Positions 35,101-44,993 of a stretch of DNA of 64,000 nucleotides are shown here, piece by piece. This DNA comes from Phallus indusiatus (Eukaryota > Basidiomycota > Agaricomycetes > Phallales > Phallaceae): NCBI GenBank assembly GCA_027605045.1, contig JAQFWX010000003.1:1054001-1118000 (forward strand), in the 5' to 3' direction. Positions within the stretch are counted from its first letter, which is position 1. Every line of letters begins with the position of its first letter. Under the pieces are notes generated by a model. That model was not told where the DNA came from. It did not search any database and saw only the letters and a program-made list of their open reading frames with translations. The position numbers were made by a program, and so were the translations under genes.

Positions 35101-36155
35101 GCGTTCAGTTGGTTCAAGAGATTACTTACAATGCCTTAACCTTGGTTCAAGATCCGTACGGCAACTACGTATGTTCATAACGTGTATTTTTTGGAAACCA
35201 TTTAACGAAGCCTCGAAGGTCGTGCAATACATCCTTGACTTGAATGACAATAGATTCAGCGATGGTGTCATTCGTCAATTTATGGGAAACGTTTGCGCAC
35301 TTTCGGTTCAAAAATTTAGTTCTAACGTCATTGAAAAATGCATCCGAGTTGCAGAGCATAGCACAAGAAAGATGCTTATCGATGAACTTCTAAATCGTAG
35401 CCGTCTTGAGAAGTTGTTGCGAGATTCTTACGGCAATTATTGTGTTCAGGTGCGAAATGAAACGCCACTTCTTGTGGAAACCATCATTCTGATTCCGTTC
35501 AGACTGCGTTGGACTATGCGGAATCTAGTCAAAGGATGGCAGTATGTATCCGTATTTTTATGTTCCTGCAAGATGCTTAATAGCTGAAATAAATTAGTTG
35601 GTTGAAGGCATTCGCCCAATACTTCCACTCATCCGCAACACACCATATGGTAAAAGAATACAAAGTAAATTACAAAGAGAGCAGATGGATTTATCTTCAG
35701 GCCATTACGGCAATGGCTATCCTACTCAACAACAATCTCTCGCCAGCGTAGGAGTTGGGTTAGGTGGACATCCTTCGCACGTACAAATCCGTCAAACTCA
35801 CGGCCAGTCCCTTCATCACCCTCAGTCTAGTCACCTTGGCGACATTTATAATCCATCCACATTGTACTCATTACAAAATGGCTCCGGGTTGCACCCACAA
35901 TCTGTTCCTCATTCACAAAACCAACTCCATAATCAACAGTTGCATAACCCCGTGCATCATTCAACCATTGAGGGTTATGTTTTACAAACCAATTCGTCTC
36001 ACGCGGGTCTTGGTAGTGCCCATACCACGAGTAGTTTCCCGACCGCTAGTCCTTTCTCGAATATTACTGGAGTTGGAACATTTAATAATTCCATTTCACT
36101 GGGTAACACTCTTGGGGATCCTTACCAACGCAGCAACTTCCCTTACGGTATGTAA
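32179..36155 (+). CDS. Pumilio (PUF) family RNA-binding protein
   Basis: Long disordered N-terminal region (MSVSPTHTNTHSNDAQYTPE) with a charged coil (EKRMEHERQRMLHRQLFEEQ), then eight PUF repeats from about 34320. The RNA-contact helices, in order, are HGCRYLQ, FGNYLCQ, HGTRAVQ, NGNHVIQ, HGCCVLQ, YGNYVVQ, FSSNVIE and YGNYCVQ. By the established PUF code (NxxxQ reads U, C or TxxxQ reads A, SxxxE reads G) they spell 5'-UGUAUAUA-3', the classic Pumilio element. A roughly 40-residue insertion (LPPLNDALTSRTRQRAL) splits repeats 3 and 4. A His/Gln/Asn-rich tail ends SNFPYGM. PUF proteins repress or localise mRNAs through their 3' UTRs by recruiting CCR4-NOT. Several short introns are read through. 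AATAAA 31 nt after the stop supports the 3' end. Confidence 0.93.
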
Positions 36156-36185
36156 ACCCAGTTAACCCGGAGTCTCGTTTTATTC

Positions 36186-36191
36186 AATAAA
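36186..36191 (+). terminator. Poly(A) signal AATAAA after the Pumilio gene
   Basis: AATAAA directly after the stop region. It supports the chosen end, which otherwise overlaps a possible splice donor GTATGT. Confidence 0.5.
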
Positions 36192-36643
36192 ACCGGTACT
36201 TTGTTATCGGAACGTTCGCCCCTCCCCGGCGATTTATGCCCACTGGATTATATGCATTATGTTTTAGAGCTATATATGAAGTCTAGGTCGGACTCAGTCG
36301 TCATACCCTACCAATTACATTAAATCATGTCATATTCCTAACACCTTCATTGTTTTCGTTTCAAATTCTGCTTTCTTTGCTATATCCGCCATTATCTAAC
36401 GCATTTGTATTTCATCTGCACTCCCTTCTTGATGTTACTTTTTGTACAGCCCCGTACGCTTTTTTCCATTGGTTCAGCCAACACTGTCTAATAGCGCATC
36501 CTTTCTGTTGTGTTAACTGTACTTATTCAAGAATCTCGAGTCAATTGTTTAGAACTGAAATTATAAAAAGATTCAATGTGGATCGAAAGAAACAAATAAC
36601 AACAAAAGGCGGTGGTGATGGCAGTGTAATACTAGCTACACAA
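36192..36643. other. Convergent 3' flanks of the Pumilio gene and VAC8
   Basis: About 450 bp of T-rich sequence between stop codons that face each other. No gene recognised. Confidence 0.55.
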
Positions 36644-39015
36644 TTAATAAAGTCCTGTAGAATGTCCCAGAGCTTCGTGGACGCTCCGTCGCAATTGACT
36701 TTCATCATCAGATTCGTTGTGCTGAATTGATTGAAAGACATCTGAATCTCCCTCCGCAAACTCAAGTATTCGCTTCGCCAAAACCGAAATTTCCCCTGAC
36801 CCGTCCCCGTGCTCGGTGCCGTCATATGACTGTGATATTGTACGATGAGAACGTGTACCCAGTGACGATGAGACACTGGTCGGCGGTGACTGCGCCAGTG
36901 TGCGTATATGGGGAATAATGAGATTAGAGTTACGGATGTTGTGCGCAAGAGTTGGATCTGAAGAAATGAGCACAATAAAATTCCTGTCAAAGTTAAGACC
37001 ATACCACCAGATTCTAATAGCTGTACAATCGTCCATACGGCTATGTGTTGGAATGTGGGATCTGGATTGGTGAGGAAACGATATAAGTACGCATGCATCC
37101 CTCCGTCAGGTTGATCCCAGACATCATTAAAAGCGGCATAATCTTCTGCAGATGTGTGACTGTCTGAATCAATTTGTTGTCCATCAATAAAAACTCTTCG
37201 CGGAAAATACCATAGTGAGATGTATCACGTACCCTTAGACGAGAGATTACCAAGGGCAGCAGCGCTGTTGCCTTGAACTTCAACGCTGGGAGATTTTGTC
37301 AAAGGAATGAGTACTTCGCAGATCCCCATATCGAGAAGCTGGGGTTTTAAATCCTCTACAAAGAAAGTAAGTAGTATAGGAGTACACAACATAGTAGACT
37401 AACCACTTAGGGCTAGAACCGCGATGCATGCTGTCATCTCACTCTGGACATTTAGGGACACATTTAACACCAATTCTTTTATTTTCGCGACAGCGCCAGC
37501 CTGCATTATTTGACCTTTGTTTTTCTCCGAGCTAGCGGCAAGGTTCCTCAAAGTGGATATAGCATGGCATTGCACTTCTTCGTTGTCTTCGAAAGAGAGG
37601 AGCTGAATGAGGGGCTCTGAAAATCCGGCCTCAATGATTGGTGACTCGTTTGCAGGATGAATGGAAACATTCCGAACACAAGCTGCGGACGAAAGAATTA
37701 ACGGAAGATAAGTTGACTGAAGGAGTCTCAATAATGCAAATAATCCGTCGTTTTTTACGATCTCCAGTTGATACTTTTCTAACGACAGCTCGTTAAGAGG
37801 CCAACTCATTCAAAAACTGGTTAGAATACAAAATAGCGTACCATCGCTAGCCAGGTTTCTTAATGCAAGGGCCGCTTGGCATTGAACTTTCAAACTTGGG
37901 CTGTCCATTAGCATAACCAAGCTTTGGACCAGTTTGGGCTCATTCTGAGCCAGCTTCTTTCGATTACAGGCTAGAATAGGGTGTCAGCATAATATGAAAG
38001 TAACCCCAGGTGTCTATTACCATCTACAGCGATATTGCTTAGGGCGGTCGTGCAATAATATTGAACATCGGTGTCAGGAGAATTGAGAAGACTAACCAAT
38101 ACAGGTATGGCACCTGCATTGACAAGTTGTTGTCTATTCTCATCTAACTTCAAATGTGAGCTTTGATATAGCAAACGACTTGGTGCTCTACCAATCACCT
38201 GAATGAGTCATGTTTAATAAAGCACCCGTAGCATTACGTTGGACACGCATATCTTTCGAACGAGCGAGGCGAGTAAGCGGGACCAAGGCACCAGATTTAG
38301 CAATCTTAGTTTTGTTATCATCTATTTTTGAGAAGTTATTTAAGGCACTATAGCTGGCATGAGACATACCATGCGTTGCCAGATTTGTTACACATCCTAC
38401 CGCGTTACATTGGACTTCGACATTTGGGCTCAGCATTTGACGGATAAGAGGTTCCAAACCGCCTAGTTTGACGATGAGTAACTTGTTTTCCGCTAGATGG
38501 CAGAAATGTAAGTTAAAACCAATACAATAATCATATTCCCTCACAATTAACTGCCAGATTCCCCAACGCTGCACTAGCAGCTCGTTGAACTTCGGTGTCA
38601 TGACTAGTCAAAAGAAACAAGATGGGATCCAGTGTATCTCTCCCAACAGGTCGAACTTCTTTCTCCGTAATTTCAGCAAATGCAAGGGCTGCACTTCGTT
38701 GTAGATCAACATTATCAGAAAATGAAAGGATAGTTAACGCTGTAAGAGGAGACCCATCGAAGAAGTCTGTGGTCGTCCGGTCTTTGTAAAAGTGCTGTGA
38801 GATCGGTAGACGCAAAGACAAGAACGTAGACATACTCTCCAAAAATTGCAGTAAATCGGCCACAGCTTCTCGTTCATTCTCTAGCAGCAAAGGTTCATAA
38901 GCATGAGATTTATGTGATCGAACTGAAAACAGTGGTAGTCAGGACACAAAATAGCTACAAAAATGCGTTCCGACGAACAACACGAGCTACAACAGCTTGA
39001 GACAGAACTTCCCAT
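36644..39015 (-). CDS. VAC8: Armadillo-repeat vacuolar protein Vac8
   Basis: Vac8 is a lipid-anchored vacuole-membrane scaffold for inheritance, nucleus-vacuole junctions and autophagy. The predicted N-terminus is [11 protein letters not shown]: Gly2 for myristoylation and nearby cysteines for palmitoylation. A short intron leads to [20 protein letters not shown], a family signature. About a dozen ARM repeats follow, for example [99 protein letters not shown] and [16 protein letters not shown]. The C-terminal unit reads [20 protein letters not shown] and continues [13 protein letters not shown], ending [11 protein letters not shown]. More than ten short introns are needed. The exact donor of intron 1 is uncertain because several GT sites fit. 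It faces away from the SprT gene across a repeat-rich gap. Confidence 0.93.
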
Positions 39016-39148
39016 AGAAAAATGCAAAAGAGTGGAAAACGAAAACTAGAATTAAAGCTTAAGGTGCGATGAAGAAACAAAACAGTTGTGGGTGCTGGCT
39101 GAAGCGCGATTCCAGACCCCTACGGCATATGCCGCCCAGAGCGTAAGT

Positions 39149-39179
39149 ACTAGCGCCGCATGGAGCGGCAAATCCCTGC
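39149..39179 (+). repeat. 31-nt hairpin repeat, copy A
   Basis: Begins ACTAGCGCCGC, has a GCCGC...GCGGC stem and ends ATCCCTGC. The same pattern occurs inverted at 40716-40746 and direct at 47088-47117. The dinucleotide TA precedes its CTAG. Confidence 0.75.
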
Positions 39180-39795
39180 ACCGTTGTGAAGCCGGGAGTA
39201 TACTTTTAAAAGAGACAAACAATTCAATAACCATAAAGAATTTTTAAGCGATAAACATTTGTATATCTTTTATAAAGAGAAAGCCGTATATAGCCCACAT
39301 TTTTGCGACACCATCGAAATTCTCTCCATGAAATCTTTAAAACACTATCGGTGTTGACCGTACTGTTAAAGCGAGTAGAGATATTTCATCGGAATCTGGA
39401 CGACGGAAAATGAATGTAAAAGGATCGTCAACGAGTCTGAATGAATGATTAGGTTGAGGGAAGTATTGTGATAAATTGTAAATCCAAGTTGAGTTATAAC
39501 GTCGATAAATGGATAATAGTCTAACATTAGAATATGTGATTCAACTCGTATGAGGTGTAGGGGTTACCGGATGATATCGTCAAGTAATATAGTGACGTTT
39601 GCTATTGCGAATTTTTAAGGTCAGTTCCATCCATTGTCTTTCAAAAGTTTGCTTTGAATTTAAATCTTATGATCAATTAAATTGAATCTCTGAAGTAAAC
39701 ATAATGACTTCATTTTCAACTGCAATCGTTCTCGCTTGGACGTATATCTCTTCACTATCATAACCCCTACTGACGGTAATTGAAAAAATTAAAGT

Positions 39796-39954
39796 CAGAT
39801 TCATCTCCAGATTTTTGCATCCGGATGGTCCTGCAGAACCCTGCAGGGTGCAGGGAATGTAATAGTAGCTGGGTAACGTAACCATCACGTGATTCCCTGC
39901 ACCAAGCAGGGATCACCCCACCCATCCGGATGCTTATTTCTGGTGGTGAATCTG
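39796..39954. repeat. 159-bp foldback (near-palindromic) element
   Basis: The outer arms (39796-39829 and 39921-39954) begin TCAGATTCA and share GCATCCGGATGG at the inner side, with about 7 mismatches in 34. Inner arms CCTGCAGGGTGCAGGGAAT and the complement of ATTCCCTGCACCAAGCAGG differ at two positions. The whole could fold into one long hairpin. A degraded left half recurs at 47749-47833. Confidence 0.75.
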
Positions 39955-40715
39955 AGTTTGAATCAGAACTACTACTGAGAATTTAAATCTAGTATTTTAG
40001 GGGTGTATCAATAAGCTTGCTTTACGACCTGATTTCCTAATTAAAGGCAATGATTTTTATCTATTTCCTCTGAAATTGAGTTTTTTCATACATTCTTCTT
40101 ATACCGACCGTGTTGTTTGAAATGATAGTTGATGTGCCCGACGCGATCTGTCGTCTTTGATTCCTAAAGAAAATGATTTTTTTGTTTATTCCAAGCAAGG
40201 AATGGAATGCAGATATCAGATTATTGTTCTGCTTCAAATGAAACTTTCCGGTGTTTGCAATCCCCATTGAGGTGCTATAAGGAATGTAATCACTTGGGAC
40301 TCGTTTACTGTCTTTATCCCAAAGAACCTTGGCTAAACAAAATTGCCCACCTAAATACTTTCTTTCGTACCTTTGACCGTCTTCAATTTTTAAGACAAAT
40401 ATTTCATTGACCGCCATATACTTTTCATCCGTCGTCCTGGCGCAGATTCTGTCGAATCATCTTCTCTTATTCATAAACAAGATGTTTCGTTTTCTCATTG
40501 ACATCGTATTTATGGTTCTGACCGCCGGTTGGAAAGCCAAATTTTTTGAAATTAGTCTTTCTCATCATGTGATAATTACTTTCCATATGAAAGTTTGAAA
40601 CTACACTTCATCATGTAATGATTGTTTTCTGTATAAATATTTTTGTCTTTCATCCTTTTCTATATATATTGTTTTCTTCATCGTCTTCATCATCGTTTCG
40701 GCTTATCCCCCCAGT

Positions 40716-40746
40716 GCAGGGAGTCGCCGCTCCGGGCGGCACTAGT
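40716..40746 (-). repeat. 31-nt hairpin repeat, copy B (inverted)
   Basis: The reverse complement reads ACTAGTGCCGCCCGGAGCGG followed by CGACTCCCTGC, matching copy A at most positions, with the same stem and the same 31-nt length. Confidence 0.75.
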
Positions 40747-40830
40747 ATAATTCACATTCGACTCAAAGCGCGCAAACCTCACTGCCACATTCGTATTTAC
40801 TGAATCTCGACAGGTTTCCAGGTTTTGCCC

Positions 40831-42266
40831 ATGGTTTCTCCTAATCACGACATCATCGAAATCTCTTCTGACTCAGACGAAGAATTTATGTAAGTGAAAT
40901 TTATGCGGCACATTTACATCTGAAAGAAAATTAGTATCAAAGAATACCGAAGCGAGCTGCACGCAAGTTAGTACATTGCTACACACTCCCAATAGCTTAT
41001 CTTGGTTATCTATTACAGAAGATGTCAACCGGTCAAAAACACTCACAGTGAAGCTCAAGCTAACCCTGCGGATACCTACAAAAGCAACATCGTGTCTTTG
41101 GTCGATGAAGATGTTGATGACGCAGAAAAACTCTCCTTCCTACAAAACAGTACCCACCCAAACTCTAACTTCTGTTTAAGGGCTTATGATTTCTTAGATC
41201 AGACACACGTAAACAAAAAACGATGGACGTCTTGACTGCCCCCACTGAACGGCTTACAATTTTACCGCGAAAGCCTCCACGAAAGCAGAAAATGCCTTTA
41301 CAACAAGTACAACTGGACGACTACGCGCGCGACTTGTTCAATCAATTGAACAGCTCGGTATTCGACAAACGTTTGCCAGACACAGAGCTAGTGTGGAACG
41401 CACGGTTTTGTACAACAGCTGGCCGAGCTTACTATCATCGGTATTTTATTACCTGCAATCTATGCATTTGACTTTCTCCACCAATTTTAGAAATAATCAA
41501 TCAATCACAATTACTAAAATAGAACTGTCCTCCAAGGTTGTGGACTGCGAAGGTTGAACATTCAGACTGTGTGCTCTCGTGTGTTTTTTTTCATGGTTAC
41601 TCTCCAGATCGTGTCAGATGTGTAGTTGCGCATGAAATGTGCCATTTGGCTGTTTGGATCTTGGATGATGACCCCAGAGAGAGAGGTCATGGTACAAAGT
41701 TCAAACGATGGTGCGGAGAATTTTGAATATCTTCTTTCTTCTCACTTAGTCCGTCTGGTGATCAGGGCCAATCGTGTCGAAAATATTCGACCGGATATCG
41801 TGGTGAAGGTAAGTTTCCACAATTCTTATTCACCGTCTTTACTTCTCAAGCCATCAGACGACCCACACCTACGATATCCACTATAAATATAGATGGGAGT
41901 GCACACAGTGTGGTAAAATCTACGGCCGTCATTCAAACTCTATCAACATAGAGAAGAGTGGTGAGCTGTAAAAGGGGCTTAATCGGTGCTCAAACTCTAA
42001 TTTTCATCCAAGCTTGTGGTGTATGCACCCCGCCTGGTACTCTTAAGGCTTTGTTCGAGATCCCACCTAAGGGCAAGTCTGTGTACAAGGGACAAAGTAA
42101 GCTTCCCACTCACCCATTCGCACATTGCTTTAAATACCCCGAAAACTTAGCAACAACGCAAGGAACTGAAAGGCAATCATCCAATCACCCACAAAAAGCA
42201 GAAACCCCGCCATCTGACGGGGAGATTGAAACACTGTTACCAAAATTACTAAACCTTACGGTCTGA
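40831..42266 (+). CDS. SprT/GCNA-type metalloprotease with SUMO-interacting motifs; frame break
   Basis: Relative of Spartan/GCNA/Wss1-type proteases that degrade DNA-protein crosslinks. The first exon reads MVSPNHDIIEISSDSDEEF, a textbook SUMO-interacting motif; a second, NIVSLVDEDVDDAEKL, follows. The SprT domain reads LDDYARDLFNQLNSSVFDKR, LPDTELVWNARFCTTAGRAY, TKIELSSKVVDCEDRVRCVV and AHEMCHLAVWILDDDPRERG (HExxH zinc/catalytic site) with HGTKFKRW. A zinc ribbon ends it: WECTQCGKIYGRHS ... SACGVC (C-X2-C, C-X2-C). The frame of the acidic N-terminal part and that of the SprT part differ. Either a weak-donor intron removes about 41095-41198, or one base is missing in the A run at 41215-41220. 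The exon after the first intron (about 40890-41025) is also uncertain. Introns within the protease part splice cleanly. Confidence 0.82.
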
Positions 42267-42496
42267 GGTTTTTGTATTAGGATATGCCTTTCACTTCAAA
42301 TCTGAGAAATTAGAATTTTTTTCGTCTAATGCTAAGGATTGTAATTGTATCTCCAGTATTGTTTAGTTGCCATTACTCGCCTCAACCACTCCAAATACAG
42401 TATGTAATAGCAATTAGACCTGCGTTAACAGCCTATTCAAGCCTCGTTTCGAATCCGATGGGTGCTGAGTCTAATCCCTTTCGAAATTGCCAGTTA

Positions 42497-44826
42497 CTAG
42501 CGTTCTTCGTAAAGAGACTTCGCCCCATCCCCACCACCAATATCAGCTTCCAGCCTTGCAGAACTCGTACCAAATTGCATTGCTCTTTTCTTGCGAGCGC
42601 TTGCCATTTTTAGTCCTAGTTTCTTAGCTAACAAACGTAGTAGCATTTTGTCACCTATCCCAGCTCCTAATCGGGGGTCTGTCTTCAGATGCACTGGCAT
42701 CTGAGATATGGTGTTGACAACAGTCAATGAAAGGAAAGGATGCCTCGACTCTTTTCCGTGGTGAGAAATGATTCGATCGTCGCGACCTAAATTCCGAGCC
42801 GGTATTCGGTCCAGTTCTAATTGAAGCTAAAACAGATCGCAAGACAATAAAACATTTTTCTCTGAGAGCTTACCTCATCTATAAGTCCCGACCAACCCAT
42901 AGTTTTGAACACGGACAAGTGTCGAGCGTAGCCTCCAAGGAGTTCATCAGATCCCAGACCATTCAATAAAACCTTCGCTGAACTGTCATAATTGATAGTA
43001 GGGTACTTGGAATTACGCAATATACCCGACGCTTTAGACAAAAAGTATAAAGCGAGAGCCAAACTCTGCATGTCTTCATTAGCAACACACACTCTTTCCG
43101 TCTCAAGACACACACCAAATCCATAACTGTTTTACTAGGATACATGATGCTCTGCACGACCTCCTTCGCATGGGAAGACTCGGCGTAGGTGACGTTAATT
43201 TCCACCTAGAACTGTGAAAACTGCTCAAAGTGCTGGTGATTCAAGACCTACAAAATTCCATCGCCGATTTGGACACAACCGACGAAGTTCCCCCAGCTCT
43301 TCCAATCCAGAGAGCCGATCGGGTACATCATACATAATGTCGTTATTTGAAGGACCAGTGACTGGTGCATCCTCTCCATTTCGGCTAGGTCCCTCTTTAC
43401 TGTTACGGGATGTATTTGACCGTAGTCTTCTGGGGTTTTCAAAGGCCACGTTAAGCAAATCTATAGGTTCGCTGGAGGGTATATGTCTCAACATACAACT
43501 CAGTGTACCGACGATGGCTATGTTGTGAACACATAACTCACCGATCAGCCAGGAAGGCAATGATAGTTGAATCTATCCCGCCAGAAAACAACACCGCAAC
43601 TCGGGAACCGTCATAACTAGAACACTACGTTTTTATCATATAAAGATACTTGACGTCCGCTTACGTTGGCGGTGGAGGTATATTCCTCACTTGTTCATCA
43701 ACACTTTTATCGAGGACATTGAATAATCTGTCCACAGCATTTGTCAGATCTTCTCTTAGCGGGCCCATATCAGAGTTCAGGTTAGGAAGGGTGGGCTCTT
43801 CTGGAATGTTGTTGTTAACTGGGAGGATCGCTGCCTGTGATGCCATCAGGAGTATATGCATGAGGTGACAAGTGAACCCACAAAGTTAGGCAACCCGGGT
43901 TGTATGTTTCTGACTCTCCGATTAATCATAATTTCTGGAGATAGGCGATCCATAGAAGATGACTGAGAAAGATCAATACTATAAATGTATTTCGAATCTA
44001 GTTCTTCGAAAGTACAACCGTATTCAGGTCCGATTGAAACAGAAGACAGTGAGAAAAAGGGATGTTTTTCAGTTGGATAATGCAACAGGAGTGATCGTCG
44101 ACCTAAAGGATCACGACCAAAATACAGGCGTCGGTGTTTCCGCTTTATATAAAAATCAACCATCAACGTAACGGTTAAAGACGTATATATACCTGATAAT
44201 ACACAAATGCATACCTACGGAAAAGTAGATGCGGTCAAAGTATCAAAAACAGACAAATAATGATATCATACGGGCCCTCGACTTGGGAAAGGAGATGATA
44301 TATGTCGTCTGTGTTTCTCGAACTCTCTAAAGCGGAGAATAAGATAGAGCCGTCGTTTTGCTCCAGAGATACCTGTGAGATGCAACGAGGTAATAGAAGA
44401 GATTTTTCTGAGAGTTATTCAACTATACCTCAATGCCGTCAAATACCTTTGTTTCTACTATTAGTATGGGTCTATTTATACAGGGACTTAAATCGCTTGC
44501 CTCTCCGTTCCAACAAAATACAGTATTGTCTGACACATGGGGTTGTACGACTGGTTCAGGGCCACGTAGATGCAAAGTAGATACGAAAAATGACAAATGA
44601 AGAGTTGAGTTAGGTTGGACCTGGACGTCAAAATCTTCTTGATGTTGCAAGTCGGGTCCTTTGTTGATTCGGATAGCGATAATTCGTTCGCTACAGTTTC
44701 AGTATGCAAACAAAAAAAAAACTAACCTCGCCTGGTGTTATTGACTAGCAGCTGCAGCCATTCAGTCGATCTAAGTACCGTATCTGAGACCTTCGCCGAG
44801 CACACACAAACAGCAATACCACACAT
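42497..44826 (-). CDS. Asparagine synthetase domain protein, ASNSD1-type
   Basis: Starts MCGIAVCVCSAKVSDTVLRS, so Cys2 is positioned as the class II glutamine amidotransferase nucleophile. It then reads RGPEPVVQPHVSDNTVFCWN and GE, RRLYFGRDPLGRRSLLLHYP, and an ATP pyrophosphatase loop VAVLFSGGIDSTIIAFLAD near 43590. Next come EINVTYAESSHAKEVVQSIM, KVLLNGLGSDELLGGYARHL and ARNLGRDDRIISHHGKESRH. It ends GDGAKSLYEER. This order and the split C-terminal domain match ASNSD1/yeast YML096W rather than true asparagine synthetase. The biochemical role of the family is not established. The exons between 44170 and 44760 are only partly resolved. It lies 167 bp downstream of 6PGDH on the same strand. Confidence 0.9.
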
Positions 44827-44993
44827 TCAAGCGGGTAATAGATTCGAGGAAAATATCGTTTACGTAACACTTTCAAGGCAACAATGGGATCTCGTCAGTA
44901 CATGTGATCAGGACATCGGATACATTCTTCTAAAAATTTCATTATACATTATTCAATTGATCCTTTATACTGGGGATTACGATCTAGGCGTTG

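Larger units (their letters stand above)
39149..40746. mobile_element. Putative 1.6-kb non-autonomous element with hairpin ends
   Basis: Bounded by copy A and inverted copy B of the 31-nt repeat, with CTAG outermost on both sides and TA next to it on both sides, as for a TA-target transposon. Similarity of the ends may extend inward (TCCCTGCAC and a later AAGCCG on both sides). No transposase frame is visible. It may be a MITE-like element or two independent insertions. Confidence 0.4.
39016..40830. other. 1.8-kb gene-free, repeat-bearing gap
   Basis: AT-rich stretch between the divergent VAC8 and SprT starts with no convincing ORF (short frames at 39673-39888 and 40061-40417 have no recognisable content). 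It carries two inverted copies of a 31-nt hairpin repeat that bound a 1.6-kb segment, and a 159-bp foldback element within that segment. It may be a non-autonomous or decayed DNA transposon inserted between the two genes. Confidence 0.6.
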
